In this document: positions 31,317 to 44,605 of the stretch, one piece after another
Position numbering within the stretch: the first letter of the stretch is position 1
Layout: each line of letters opens with the position of its first letter
Assembly (NCBI GenBank): GCA_034440575.1
Contig: JAOTOL010001622.1
Span: forward strand, 982,501-1,046,500
Direction: 5' to 3'
Length of the DNA: 64,000 bases
Source: Imbricaverruca yamaguchii
Lineage: Eukaryota; Arthropoda; Thecostraca; Neoverrucidae
Notes under the pieces: model-generated
Database searches by the model: none
Seen by the model: only the letters and a program-made list of their open reading frames with translations
What the model was told of the DNA's origin: nothing
Position numbers and translations under genes: made by a program

Positions 31317-32530
31317 GTAGGCGGAAAGGAGCCATGCTCTGTCTCGTAGTCAGCTCCCTCAAGATATTCTTGGGTGGGTGAAAGCCACAGCAGTCAGGGG
31401 CCCGAGGCAGGTGGAAATGATTTCAGTATATAGGGTATAACGTGTATCCGGATGAGCTCCGTATAAAATTACAAGTGCCTACGGCGTTGCAGTATCGACT
31501 GCGTGTTTAGATCAGCCTTCATCTGTTTGCATTGCAGTTCTAAAACAAGACGCCGTTTCTCTGCCAGTGCTGACGTCGTTAAATACGGCCAGAATTGAGC
31601 GATGATGGGCGTGCCAGGTAAGGATCGGCATGACCGTTTGCACTTGATGGCCTACAAGTGGAGCATCGAGGCGGGATTCTGCACGGCAATTTTATTCGCT
31701 CGCGTCGTCAAAGAACCAGATGCCACATCAGCTTGCAACGAATGAAGAAGCTGGCTACGGGGTCATGGGTTAATGGAGGCGGGTCCACACCTGGGAATGC
31801 CAGTCATTCAGCGACCACATCCAGTAATAACTAGCGGATGAAAATAGCTGCGGGTGTGCTCCATCCTCGCTTGCGGTCAATTTGATGGGCGGACATTAAA
31901 CCTGCAATACGTTGGGCTCCGGGAAAGTGGGATTAAGTGCTAGTGTCTTGAGGTGCGGTAGCGATATCGACTTAATTGGTCATTCGAGCCCACTGTGATG
32001 ACCCAAGATTGCTAGTGCAGTTTATGGAGGCATCAACTCTCTGAATCTTGTGCGTTTCTCTTCTATCGTTCTCACAGTGCACACAGCTGCACCAGTGCAT
32101 GCCGCCTTCTCAGTGGCATGGTGAGCGGGGAGGAGGTCAGAGGGGTCAGCTAACCACCGTATTGCGAACATGTTCCTTGTATTTTAGTCCGCAAACCAAC
32201 GACAGGAACTTGGTCAAATGTGTCTTCAATAGGTTTTTCTTTACCCTCACCTCCAGGGAACTCCTGGCTACATCACTGAGTCTACAGCATTTCTCTTGTC
32301 AGTCTCGTGAATACCAGCCTAGCTATATTGCATCTTCGTTCCGTCTGTGCCCGCAAAAGCTGAAGGCTCTGTGACATTTCACTTCTATCAGGTTGTGCTC
32401 ATACGCAGAGTGCAGGCTGCGCCTCATGACCGCACCTCTGTTGTTGTCCGGGCCGTGCCATGGTGGCTACCTTCGGAATCCGCCGACACAGGTCTCCAAT
32501 CGCAACCCGTTCCCATTTCACACGACTCAG
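31317..32530. other. Intergenic sequence
   Basis: No gene is supported. 32261-32278 (ctcctggctacatcactg) matches the usual inner-to-outer end of hAT elements in reverse and may be a transposon remnant. Confidence 0.4.
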
Positions 32531-33600
32531 CTCCCACTGCACACAGCGCAGGCATCACTATATACAGCACAGGCACCACTGTACACAGCGCAGGCACCAC
32601 TGTACACAGCGCAGGCACCACTGTACACAGCGCAGGCACCACTGTACACAGCGCAGGCACCACTGCACACAGCGCAGGCACCACTGTACACAGCGCAGGC
32701 ACCGCTGCACACAGCGCAGGCACCACTGTACACAGCGCAGGCACTACTGTACACAGCGCAGGCACTACTGCACACAGCGCAGGCACCACTGCACACAGCG
32801 CAGGCACATACACAGCGCAGGCACCACTGTACACAGCGCAGGCACCACTGTACACAGCGCAGGCACCACTGTACACAGCGCAGGCACCACTGCACACAGC
32901 GCAGGCACCACTGCACACAGCGCAGGCGCCACTATATACAGCGCAGGCACCACTATATACAGCACAGGCACCACTGTACACAGCACAGGCACCACTGCAC
33001 ACAGTGCAGGCACTACTGTACACAGCACAGGCACCACTGTACACAGCGCAGGCACCACTGTACACAGCGCAGGCACCACTGTACACAGCGCAGGCACCAC
33101 TTGCACACAGCGCAGGCACCACTATATACAGCGCAGGCACCACTACACAGCGCAGGCACCACTGTACACAGCGCAGGCACCACTGTACACAGCGCAGGCA
33201 CCACTGTACACAGCGCAGGCACCACTGTACACAGCGCAGGCACCACTGCACACAGCGCAGGCACCACACAGGAGACACCATACACAGCGCAGGCACCACT
33301 GCGCACACAGCGCAGGCACCACATATACAGCGCAGGCACCACTATACACAGCGCAGGCGCCACTATATACAGCACAGGCATCACTATATACAGCACAGGC
33401 ACCACTGTACACAGCGCAGGCACCACTGTACACAGCGCAGGCACTACTGCACACAGCGCAGGCACCACACACAGCGCAGGCAGGCACCACTGCACACAGC
33501 GCAGGCACCACCATATACAGCGCAGGCACCACTGTACACAGTGCAGGCACCACCATATACAGCGCAGGCACCACTGTACACGATGCAGCCCCAACTGCAC
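32531..33600. repeat. 21-bp minisatellite, ~50 units
   Basis: The unit core is gcaggcaccactgtacacag, with tgcacac, tatatac and tactgta variants and several units shortened by 3-6 bp near 32805, 33140, 33265 and 33470. Frames are open up to about 440 codons as an artefact. Confidence 0.97.
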
Positions 33601-34334
33601 ACGAATCATCTCAGGAGTCATATAGTTTTTAGGATTAGTAAGAGGGACATGGCTCCCCCTGAGCTAACCCTGTAAAGGGAAGATACATTAAGAGGAGACA
33701 CAAGAAAGTGAAACCCCATAAATGAGTTCCAACGAATTTCCTGAGTTCCAATGAAACTATATGCGGTTAGGTACACCTGTTGCTAGTATAAGTACCCAAT
33801 TTCTAAGCATGATCTAGGACACATATTAGCATTATCCCCATCCAATCTACACCGGTTCCCATCTCCGTACTACACAGCCTCCATTCAGAGTTGCATTTAT
33901 TAATACTTACATATCTATCATTAATGGTTACATCCAGGTGATAGCTACTCAGCATTCCAGACGCTTCTTGTAAGCAAAAACGCTTTCACACAACGACAGC
34001 AAAAAGCTAACCTTGGCAGCTAGCCAGGTCCTTCCGGGTGCAGGCGTGGTGTTGGCACTGCACATGCATGTTTTGTATAGTAGTGGGGCGGGCTGGCGGG
34101 AATGGGTGGCGATTGTCGCACCGTGTCGATAGTCAAGAGTTTTACTAGCTGAAGACGTTGTGAAAGGCACCTTGACTCAAGGCCAGCTTGGTCTTTTGCG
34201 CCAATCAATCACAAAATTTCCCACGTTATATGTGTGCTGTGTTAACTAGATAAACAAGCAAACAAATGTCTCTCTCCTGCAAACGCATTTAAGCCCAGTC
34301 TCGATGAGCTCAATAAAGGAGTCTCGGGGATTTT
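33601..34334. other. Intergenic sequence, nothing recognised
   Basis: No repeat or credible exon was seen. Confidence 0.45.
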
Positions 34335-34930
34335 TCAGTCGCAGGTGGAAACAGGAGTAACTCTGGGGAACTGAAGAGGGCCCTTGAAGCTAGACGAACC
34401 ATTTAGAAAGGTGGATGGTGCCTTCGAAATTGAAGATGCTTCTTCAAGCTGGAGAAACTTCTTGAAGCTGGAGTGGGGCCCATCAAACTGGGATGCTTTT
34501 ATATCCGGACGGCCACTTGGTTGCACCTTGGTCACATCCTGGCTACACCTTGGTCCTTAACAACGACTTGGAGGCCGAGTATCAGCCTAGAACAACTAAT
34601 CTGCACCCCCTACAGTGACCTGAGACCCAATGTTAACCTGCATATCAGGCAGTGATCAGAGGATTCCAACAGCGGCTTGGAAACCCGAGCAGCACCAGAG
34701 ACTCCAAAGACCTAGCAATAATCTGAAGAACCATGCTGACCTATAAGCTGTGCAGTGTCCCTGGGGCCCACCAAATATTCCGGGCGCCCAACAGCGCTGT
34801 GGGTTCTTACCAGCAGCCCATGTATATCAGACACTGGTCTGGAAACCCAATGATGGCTCGCCAAAGGCCTGAGAAACACAAAACTGACTCAGGAGCCAAA
34901 CAGCAATCAGAGGGCATTATTGCAAGAGTG
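34335..34930. repeat. Old degenerate ~20-bp repeats (cttgaagctggag type)
   Basis: Words cttgaagctagacgaa, cttcaagctggagaaa and cttgaagctggagtgg occur at 34384-34473. More diverged cctgagaaccc-like words follow. The words resemble those at 20.8-21.2 kb. Confidence 0.5.
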
Positions 34931-35124
34931 CAAAGCCTCAACGGAGCTTGAACATTTTAACGGTGCAGTGGCTCGAAGGCCCCACCACGGGCTAAGGACC
35001 CCTCCCCTCCCCCCGCGAAAAAAATATCGTCCTCCAATGACACCATTCAACTCCGAGAAGCCGATCTTGGTCTCAGCCAGGCCATCTATCCCAACAATCG
35101 CTTGTACCTTCCGGCACCATCCGG
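34931..35124. other. Short unassigned stretch
   Basis: Nothing recognised. Confidence 0.4.
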
Positions 35125-35360
35125 GTGCTCCAGCAGCAGCCTGGTGCCCGAGTAGCAGCCAGGTGCCCCAGCAGCAGCCTGGTGCCCGAGTAGCAGCCTG
35201 ATTCCCGAGCAGCAGCCTGGTGCCCGAGTAGCAGCCGGGCGCCCCAGCAGCAGCCTGGTGCCCGAGTAGCAGCCGGGTGCCCCAGCAGCAGCCTGGTGCC
35301 CGAGTAGCAGCCAGATGCCCCAGCAGCAGCCTGGTGCCCGAGTAGCAGCCGGGTACCAGA
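35125..35360. repeat. 18/36-bp minisatellite
   Basis: Alternating half-units cagcagcctggtgcccgagt and agcagccgggtgcccc form 36-bp units, about six copies. Confidence 0.93.
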
Positions 35361-36599
35361 AGCAATAACAGTCTGGCGACCCCAAGATATTTGGAGTGTC
35401 GCCATCGAAGTCCAACAACATCTTGCGATCCTCAGCAACGGCCTCTGCGCCCAACAGTAACTCCCTACCTCACCTCACCACACACACCTCAACAGTGGGA
35501 CGGCAGGTCTGCAATGGCATGGAACGCCCAACTTTGATCAAGAGGCTCAATATCAGCTGCAACGCGCCGGTGCTGCAGCCCAGAGCATAGGCGTAGAAGC
35601 AGGGGACAGGGGGCCACGGCCCACCCACTTTTCAAAGTGTGTGTGGGGGAACAACAATGGTAGCTGGCGCTCTCTCTCTTTTGAGACATTTAAATTCACT
35701 AAAAAGCAGCATGCACACATTTGAATATGTGAAAGAAAAAAAATTCCTGAAACCCAAAACTAAGTAAAAGCTGCACATATCACATGGTAGCACTTCACTT
35801 TTTAAGTCATACACACTTGGACATGGCCCTGCAACATCGCAACTAATTCAGGAGTTGATGTAATGCAACATATATATATATATGGATATTCACACCATAT
35901 ATAATGTTATGAAAAGACTATAAAGCGGATAGCGTGCCAGCTAGTACCAAATACATTCATATTATATTTTCACTGTGGTTCTTTGGCTGCTAACATATTT
36001 AACATCGATCTCATTAAGATTGACCCCAGTAGAAAAGTATCAAGGCTGAAGGCAGTAACGTAGCACAATCAATGTAAGACGTAGAAATTGCAAGTGCAAG
36101 TTCCTTGCATTGCCTATTACACAGGCATGTATTAGATATGGCCTTGGTCCTAGCTGCCACACACTTCAACATTTACATGTATTTTGATCATTCAAGCATA
36201 AAATTACTGCCACAATACATAGGTATATGACGTCCATGCAGTACAAAATAAAACGTTCAAATGTCCACAATTCAATTGATTTTCACAGTTTGGCGCAGCA
36301 TCCAACCTTTTGAGTGATATGCCAGGGCATTATCGGTGGTGGTATCCAACATAGCATAATGCTTATTTTCATGATATATTATGGTGGCATAGATACAATA
36401 ATGAAGTCCACACCATATTAGATAATTTAAAGTGCGAGAACGTCTGTCAGAATCTTCGAATCTCCGAGAGGATTAGGCGCTCGTGATGCGACCTGACACG
36501 GTAACACGAAGAGTGATATGAATAATGATGATGTGACCAGCAATGATGCTTGTCATGTGACTGAGAAGCCACATGACGAGCATGGCAACTGACCCAAGA
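35361..36599. other. AT-rich intergenic sequence
   Basis: A short (TA)n at 35870-35882 is the only repeat seen. There is no credible exon. Confidence 0.45.
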
Positions 36600-38230
36600 A
36601 ACGAAGACTGGGTCCAAAAATTACACATAGACACAAAAACGTCGCGTCGTTGCCCTTGGAAACCACATTAGGGGCCAAAATTTCGCGCCGGATCCCCATA
36701 AATCGCGGCCTGCTTCCCAAAAATCAATTTCTACTCGAAATGTTACTTTAAGGCCACAAAAATTGTGTCAAAGACCCCAAAACGCTTATGTACCAGGAAA
36801 AGAAGCGCTTTGGAGTACGGAAAAATGCACCGGGAGACCAAGGAATCGTACCGGGACCAAAAAATATCGCGCAAGAGGCTTACATCAATCACAAAAGGAT
36901 TCCATCGAGTCGACCCGAGCACCGGAAAATTCAGAACAAGCCCTGAAAGAAAGTTCTCCTGAGGGCCTTTCTACCCTGGAGGGTGCCATCGGCTGAAACA
37001 AAAACTCGAGTAGCCGCAGTGGCATACCAAAGAGGCAACTTTTCCCCCACCCCCTCCATCCTGAAGAGGTGAGCTTCCAAGAACTCAAGGATCGCCTAGA
37101 GGTCCCCATAAAGGGTTCTGGGGCCCAATAGATTCGCGTCGCTCCCCCTTCCCTCAAGAATTAGGGGTTATGAATAAATACAACGGGCACCAAAAACCTT
37201 GCACCGAACCCGAAACTTTGCGCTGGGGAAGACCAAATTCGCGATGGGGCGGATAAAGGCAACGTGCTCTGCAAACTATTGCGCTTGGAACCCAAAGTTC
37301 CTTTCAGTAGACCCACAACTCCTGGTAGGAGCACCAAAGATTTCCCTCACGGCTCCCGAAAATTGGCGCCGGTGGTTCCCAAAGCGCATCGAAACACGAC
37401 AAGGATCAAACCTGAGCCCTTCAAAATAAAGAGAGATTCCGAAAAATAAATCTCCGAGCCAGGAAAATCACTCCTTAGCTCAAACATATCACCAGATGCC
37501 ATAGCAAATCGCATACGGTACCGAAAAACGTACTGGAGCTCGAAAAATCGCCGCGGGACACAACAAAAATGTGGCCGGTGGCCCCAAAAACATCAGGACA
37601 TTGCATAATTCAGGAGAATTCACCAAAAATTGCGTCCAGCCCAGAAAACTGGCGTCGAATCCCTCCGGAACCACGCGCCTGGGCTAGAAAAGTCGCGACG
37701 GGACCCCGATAAACTATACCGGAGCTCCAATATAGTGCTGGGGTCCGACGAATGTGAGCGAAGTACTCCAAATAAACACAGGGGGGTCCTAAGAGTAGAA
37801 GTGGAGGACGAAAATGTGCCTGGCCCTCAACAGCGTACCGATTCTGGCAAAAAGCGGCAGGACCTTAACACATTCGTTGCAGCTCTAAATAAACACACCG
37901 GGAGCTTAAAAAAAACGCAATGGGCCCTCAAAGCGCACCGGCGGCTTCAGACCGCATGGGGGCCTCAAAAACTGACTGGGGCACTCAAAAATCGACACGG
38001 TCCTGGAAATGGAACAAAAAGATCGAGCACCAAATACACACTTCGGTGTCTGCGAAAACGTGCCCGTACCTAAAATAGATATCGTCGGTGCACAAAAAAG
38101 CAACACAACTCTAAAAGGAACCAGAGTCGCAAAATATGCCGGGCCCTAACAAAAATTGGTTGGAGCCCTAAAACACATCCGTAGGCAAAGAAAAGCAGAA
38201 ATGTCCAACAAAGAACACAGAACTAGAGTC
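36600..38230. repeat. Old degenerate ~22-bp repeats (aaaatcgcgccgggacccc type)
   Basis: Runs of A followed by tcgcgccggga and a C run recur about every 22 bp (for example 37540-37740), with heavy divergence over 1.6 kb. The same type is found at 49380-49930. Confidence 0.65.
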
Positions 38231-40329
38231 TCAGTTCGGTAGCCAATCTGGGAGCGTATTTAACCAAAGAGATGAGGTGCATCAAGGCTCAGCGGTTATC
38301 CGGATTTCTTACCTACCAGAAAGCATGGGAAGAAGAGAACTAATCTCGAATTGAATTCAGGATAGGCTCTTAAGTTCCAACACGTTATGACCTTGTGAGG
38401 TGCCGTTTGTTGTCACCTGTCTGCTATTTTGCACCGGATTGTTTTTCCACAAAATAAGTGTTTACATTCTTCCTCAGCCAGGAGCCACATGATGCATTTG
38501 TATCATTGCGTTTCAAGTGGCGGATATTCAAACGTGCACGATATGTACTACAGAGATGATTAAGGTAACTGATCACATATGTGTTGAAGTTAAGCCATGA
38601 GGACGAACAACATACAATTTTGTCAGCCTACCAATCTTGATCTGGTTGTGTAGCAGATGTGAAGAATTTTCAACCAGCGATCATCCGTCTTTCCTGTTTC
38701 TCATCCTTTCCAGCATCAATCATGATACGTATTTTGCCACGGGCCACCAAGTAAGCTAGGTTCTTGCTTATTCTTTCTCCTCACCAACATCGGCAAACAT
38801 TTACAATGGGAGATATCTTAGAGACGCATAGTACTATATCATGGAAGCTAGAGCACACCACATACTCATTAGGGAGGCTGTAATAAGCTTGCACCCCCCC
38901 CTCCCCACACGAACATAGCGCAAATTGAAGAAATTTTGTTTGGTAAGTAATTGGTACAAATTGTTTCACTTGCACTAGGAAGAAAAACTTATCATCATAA
39001 AATAATCCATCAGTAGTGAAGAGAGGTCCAAGTTCAGAGAGAAGTGTGAATTTGAAAGTACTTATACTGTGCGATGATAGTTCTTTTTCCGCACCACATG
39101 TTGCTGTTAGTCAGAGGCGCGACCGGGATGGCTGCCCCTGCCCTTGGCGTCGAATGCTGTGCGTTCACAAGGAAAATTATCGGGTTCTCTATCCAAAAGT
39201 GCTCAGCCATGATGTTTTTTCAAAATACCTGGGTGCACCCCTGCTGTCAACCCTGGCCCACACACTTTTTAAGACGTTCCTACGCCTGTGGCTCAGAGCC
39301 GCCAACAGCAGCCCAAGCGGCATTCAGTCGTTTGGCAGTTGTTCGACATCCTGCGGTATTCAGGACGAAGTATTGAGTCCTGACTAAGCTAAGCTTTGAG
39401 GTGCTCGGGATTTCAGCCCAGTCACAGAGTTTAACCCAGAGGGCGAAATTCCTGACTGAGATAACAAAATCCAAGTTAGATAGAGCATGAGATGGCACAG
39501 CCTCCAACGCTTTAGCACTAGCAATTTTCACACTGCACCATCTCGCTGAAAGATTTACTCGACCTCCCCGCATTGTTTCAAACGTTCGTATGCCTATTAT
39601 GCCGAAATAGTTTGTTTAGTGGCAGGGATGTTATTGGGCATGGCATCCGCATACATGATTATTTACGCCTCTCCATCATAAAATTTATGTTGCACTTCTG
39701 GCTGTCAAGCACGTTGCCCCTTCAGGACAAATATTGTACCTTAGCCCCATGCCAAAACGTCGAACTATATCGTTTTACATTTGGCTAAATGAAATTTGTT
39801 TTGGTCTTGGCCTCCCTAAAGATGATCCTGGCTATGCCACTGAAGGAATGCAACTGGAATGATGTATTCTAGACTAGAATAACCACAGCGCAACGGAGCG
39901 GGGACGGGCAAGGCATATTTCATACATGCACTTAGCCCGTCAGGCCACACATTATCACCTTGCACATTGCACACGGAGTACACAAGGCACTCCCAGCATG
40001 CATATATCTCACCCGTCAGCATACACTTCACCACTCCTCAGAGACCAGATGGATATACGACAAAACAGCAACACTGGTAATTCACTAGCGAGAGCGATAC
40101 AACAACCTCTCCTCGTAAGAATCGTGTTAAAGATGTCGATATGGACTACACGCATAGTCGCTTATTACAGTGCTCTGGCTACTAGTTAGATATCATTGCC
40201 CGATGCCAAGATATTTTAAACGAAATCCCGGCGCTGGACGGCAACCAGAGAATGCGCGCTCCTTGGCGGTCATTCATAGGAACTCGACGACAGGAAGGGC
40301 ATTCTGAAATGGAATGAGGTCAACTCAGC
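38231..40329. other. Intergenic sequence
   Basis: No gene. 39825-39842 (atcctggctatgccactg) looks like the right end of a hAT-type element, and 39112-39129 (cagaggcgcgaccgggat) could be a decayed left end. The 8-bp flanks do not match. Confidence 0.4.
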
Positions 40330-41090
40330 CTGCTTTTGACGCATCTAAGTGCATTTAAGGGCACTTTGACTTTCGAGAGAAGCATTGTACAGTCAGCAAG
40401 GGACAGGAGCAGGGATGTTCCACTTTGTTTCAGGGAATTTGAACTGTGGAGGGCACCCGTGGTATTCCCATTCCTTGCGTTAGTTGCCCATCCCGAGCAG
40501 CTGAAAGAGTACAGTAAACCGTTAAGGGGACATTAGGAGGTTTTGAAAGGACATCGAACTGGATTTATGGCAGCGTGTTTCCTGGGGCGTATCCAAGTTT
40601 GCATGTGGTCACTACGAGAGAGAGAAAGAGACACTCTAAAGCCAACAAGAGGCACTCCGAAAAAAATGGCAATGGCATTTCACTTCGTGTAGGCACACTT
40701 TGGGCTGTGAAGGGCATTCATGATATTCGCAAGTCTCACTCTAACCGTCCAGTGGAAAACCGGAGCGGCCCATGGGGCAAGTTATCAAAGGGACATTCGA
40801 AGGCTTCGGAGGGGCACTCTGAGCTTGGTTGGGGGTAGTTTAATCTGCGAAGGTTGTATCTAGGTCATCTGAGGGTACTTCGACCTGAGAAAGGCGCCAT
40901 AGCTCCAGCCCGGGGGACTCTGAACAACAGCGGGGAATTCCACTTTCTTCAAAGGGCCTCTAATCTATGAAGGGCATCTCTGATATTATCTTCAAGCTCC
41001 GCCCTAGCGGTCTAACCTGAACTGCATGACTGGCACAGTGAGCCGTCAAAGCGGCATTTGGAGGCCTCGAAAGGTCGCAATAGCTTTTCA
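40330..41090. repeat. Old degenerate repeats (aagggcattc type)
   Basis: Words gaagggcattc, aggggcactctga, aagggacattcgaagg and tttcgagag recur at about 20-45 bp spacing, strongly diverged. Confidence 0.5.
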
Positions 41091-41379
41091 ATTTATGGCA
41101 CTATGACCCTGCCAAATGGACCGACTGACATACAATAGATGCATCTGAGTCTACGTGAGGAAGGATACCTGTATTTGCGTTTCATTTCTTCGTCAGTGGC
41201 GCCTTGATCGTGGCACTCTGACCTGCGAAAAGTTCGATTTTTCTTCGGTGGCCGCGATAAAGCGAAATCATGGTGGGCTGGAGCGCTTGCCAACGACTGG
41301 GAGGCACACGAACGGCCAGTTTTTCCCGTTAAAAACGAGCCGCCTCCTGCACACAGGGCAGCTCCCACTGCACACAGGG
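41091..41379. other. Unassigned sequence
   Basis: Two copies of gctcccactgcacacagg-like sequence stand at about 41345 and 41362. Nothing else. Confidence 0.4.
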
Positions 41380-41830
41380 TAGCCGGCCGGCCCCGGCCAG
41401 CTGAAGACCTTGATTAAGTCGTAGGCCGCCCGCCGAGCGTCCTACCACAGCGCCACTCCCCGGGCGTCATTAGCGGCAGTAACAATTCGGCCGACCGGCG
41501 TATCTCATGCAAACGCGCCGCGCCGGTGCCCGTCTATTACAGGGCGGTGTCGACGTTTTAATTAACGTGTCAAAGGTGAAACCGCGACCGGCCGGCCGCG
41601 ACGCGCGGCGCATTCAATCTGGTCCGCCGTCGGGCTGCCGCTGGACGGCCGGCCGCTGCATGCCGACCGGGGTCAAGGTCACGCCCGCGAGCGGGTACTG
41701 CACGAGCGTGCTGAGTGGCCAATGGTGGCACGCGCGGTCTGGTCTTCGCCAATCAGAAGCCAGCGAGACGTTTTACTGCCGGCGACTGACTCGCTGAACT
41801 CCGACTGCACAGCTCTGCAGGCCGGGACTC
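41380..41830. other. CpG-rich block
   Basis: A GC- and CpG-rich island with gccggccggccccggcc and an octamer-like atgcaaac at 41507, but no supported exon. It might be a promoter or conserved noncoding element. Confidence 0.3.
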
Positions 41831-42435
41831 TAAAACAATGCTTGCTTCTCGTCGCTCGCGGCGTCACGTTGTGCTCTGGCCATGTGACGCCCACCAGGCA
41901 CTTACATGCAGACCTGATCGACTTGATTCGTTTCGAAATAAGCTATCTCTCGATCTTCAGATCAGCATCCAGCAATCCCCTGGGGGTTGCATGACATTCA
42001 AAGTTCGCTTTAGGCTGGAAATGGCGTTGCTGTAGATTTGAACGAGAGCGAATTTCTAGCGTCAACTCTCGTGCAAACACGAATAAAAACAATCCAGGCA
42101 AGCCGTCGCTGCCAGTCATGGCTCGACCTATCCAGTGCCGGTCCGATCTAACTGATGTACTGCTGAAGCCTTTTTAGTGGTTCTTAATTTTGCCTTGATA
42201 TTGGACGGATATTGCATGTTAAAAATTGTCTTGTGAGGATAACAAGTAGCTATCTGCAAGTGTGGACGTCGAAAGGTGGCCGAGTTTATGGGGCTGGGGC
42301 ACCACCTGTGTACACCCAGCAAAACATGAGCGATCCTCCCCTACCCGGTCCGGCTTGACTCAGCAAGATCCTCACACGACCATCTCACTTCGAAAACTGA
42401 GAAGCTTCTGTTACTCTTCGAGTAGTTATCGGCTG
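41831..42435. other. Intergenic sequence, nothing recognised
   Basis: No repeat or exon was seen. Confidence 0.4.
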
Positions 42436-42520
42436 TGGTTTTACGACGCACTCAGCAGTTGAAGCCGTATGGCGTCGCCTGTTTCTCACCCTAGCAGGAT
42501 GGCTAGGCGTGTTACTCGCC
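42436..42520 (-). mobile_element. SINE family 2, 3' fragment
   Basis: On the minus strand aggcgacgccatacggcttc, then aactgctgagtgcgtcgtaaaa, matches the 3' body and tail of copy C. The head is absent. Confidence 0.55.
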
Positions 42521-42642
42521 GAGTATTTATTTCATTGCAAGTTAGATAATTTTTTGAGTTTTGGATTTTGTTGAAATAGGCACTTCAGCCTCTTCGGACC
42601 ATTTCGTGCCGCATCTAGGCCAGCTTCCAGAACAATTATTCT

Positions 42643-42822
42643 CCTGGTTTGTTTGTTTGTTTATTGGTTGGTTCACGACACACTATGCACATTCACGGCT
42701 AATGGCGCCGCCCACACTGTTTCACTTGTCACTGGGAAATGTCCTGAGTGGCGCTAGAGTCGAACCCGGGACCTTTGGTACCCATAGCTCGACACCTTAA
42801 CCACTCGGCCATCCCCGCCCCA
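42643..42822 (-). mobile_element. tRNA-derived SINE, family 3 (Ser/Leu-type head)
   Basis: On the minus strand ggatggccgagtggttaagg (A box) and cccgggttcgactc (B box) form a class II tRNA-like head. A ~110-bp body and an (aaac)n tail ending at 42643 follow. It is unrelated in body to families 1 and 2. Confidence 0.75.
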
Positions 42823-43489
42823 ATTCTTCTCCTGGAATACTCGCATACTTCATCCGAAGTGTCAGCCTTTGTGGCAGTATTTCCGCCAGCGGGGCTGCAG
42901 GGGCGCGGCCCGCCGACACCACCCATACTAACTGGCGCCTGCATCAACACTGCAACCCTGTCGATAACGGTGTGATATTCTATTCCGTGTTTGCAGCTCG
43001 GGAATCTCATGCAGGCCGCCTCTTACCTTCGCCCATTCGGTGCATCCAATGGGGTGCCTTATCCTGGTAATTAGCCTTTTCTTGTCTACGGTGGCCAGTT
43101 AGGGAAGAATAGGCTTAACTTGCAGCGGTAATCGTGTGGCATAGCTTTAAAATAATCGTTGCCTGTTCTTAACTGGACGACCTCAGCTGACGGCTTGATT
43201 GAGTAGGTAGTATTGATGATTCGATACTCTATCAATGCAATGCACAGATGTGTCTCAGAAGCTTTAGTTCGGCCACCATACCATAGATGGCGCGCAGACC
43301 ATCTGCGTTCAGCCAGTGCTGCTGCCGGCTGAGCTGCTGACCCAAATGTTGTCTGCAGACACAGCTTTAGCACCATCACAGACCACATTGGGTTGTCATC
43401 TCGACTGCCGATCCGTCATGCTGCGCATGCTTTACGGCACTTCATCATGTGGCACACCTCCCGTCAGCCATCAAACAAACCTGCAGTGC
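42823..43489. other. Intergenic sequence, nothing recognised
   Basis: No repeat or credible exon was seen. Confidence 0.4.
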
Positions 43490-43914
43490 GGTGTGAGCGC
43501 GTCGCTGATCGGCGACGGCACCTGGTGCCGGGCGGCGCGACCAAACTGCGGAAACGACGGCGCCGACGCGGCCCCACCGCCCGACGAACTGCGGACGTCG
43601 CACGACCGCGCGGGGGGGGGGGGCGCCGGCCGCGGAGATGCGAGCCCCTCTTCACCCTAATTGGCAGCGGTCTAATTGAAGCTCGCCGGCTCCCATATCA
43701 TGTCGGCCGCCTCCCCCCGCCTCGCCGGTGGTCCGGCCCCGCTGATGACATAATTATACAGCGGCCGGCGGCTGCAGGCCGGTGCCGGTCCGCCAGTGTA
43801 CACGGCACCGTCTGCCGGTGGCGTGACCTGGCGGCGCAGCGACCGCCAGGTGCCGCTAATTGGCGGGGGCACCGCCGGCGAGACGTGGCGGTCGCGGCTG
43901 ACGTCACGGCGGGA
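43490..43914. other. GC-rich, CpG-rich block with poly-G tract
   Basis: A 10-bp poly-G run lies at 43613-43622. Frames such as SLIGDGTWCRAARPNCGND (43500-43560) are open but have no splice partners. A TGACGTCA palindrome is at about 43901. Confidence 0.3.
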
Positions 43915-44605
43915 GAAGCGGTGGCGCCGTGGGGAGGTGCTGCACCGCGGTCAAGGCAGGGTACGGCGGGAGGACCGGTGGCGCCGTGGGGAGGTGCTGC
44001 ACCGCGGTCACGGCAGGGTACGGCGGGAGGACCGGTGGCGCCGTGGGGAGGTGCTGCACCGCGGTCAAGACGGGGTACGGCGGGAGGACAGGTGGCGCCG
44101 TGGGGAGGTGTTGACCGCGGTACGGCGTGGTACGGCGGGAGGAAAGGTGGCGCCGGGGGAGGTGCTGCACCGCGGTCACGGCGTGGTACGGCGGGAGGAC
44201 TGGTGGCGCCGTGGGGGAGGTGCTGCACCGCGGTCACGGCAGGGTACGGGGGAGGACGGTGGCGCCGTGGGGGAGGTGCTGCACCGCGGTCAAGGCGTGG
44301 TCGGGGGAGGACGGTGGCGCGGGGGAGGTGCTGCACCGCGGTCACGGCAGGGTACGGCGGGAGGACCGGTGGCGCCGTGGGGAGGTGCTGCGCCGCGGTC
44401 AAGACGTGGTACGGCGGGAGGACAGGTGGCGCCGTGGGGGAGGTGCTGCACCGCGGTCACGGCGTGGTACGGCGGGAGGACAGGTGGCGCCGTGGGGGAG
44501 GTGCTGCACCGCGGTCACGGCGTGGTACGGCGGGAGGACAGGTGGCGCCGTGGGGGAGGTGCTGCACCGCGGTCACGGCAGGGTACGGCGGGAGGACCAC
44601 GCTTG
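43915..44605. repeat. 57-bp minisatellite, ~12 units
   Basis: Units carry ggcgccgtggggaggtgctg, caccgcggtcacggc and gtacggcgggaggacc; starts at 43921 and 43978 are exactly 57 bp apart. Some units are shortened (44100-44160, 44240-44330). Long open frames on both strands are artefacts. Confidence 0.96.

Noticed and set aside
32347..33675. 442-codon frame and five overlapping long frames
   Set aside because: Artefact of a 21-bp array; all frames on both strands are open.
39112..39842. Complete hAT element of about 730 bp
   Set aside because: End similarity is only about 12 of 18 and the 8-bp flanks differ, so the two ends may not belong together.
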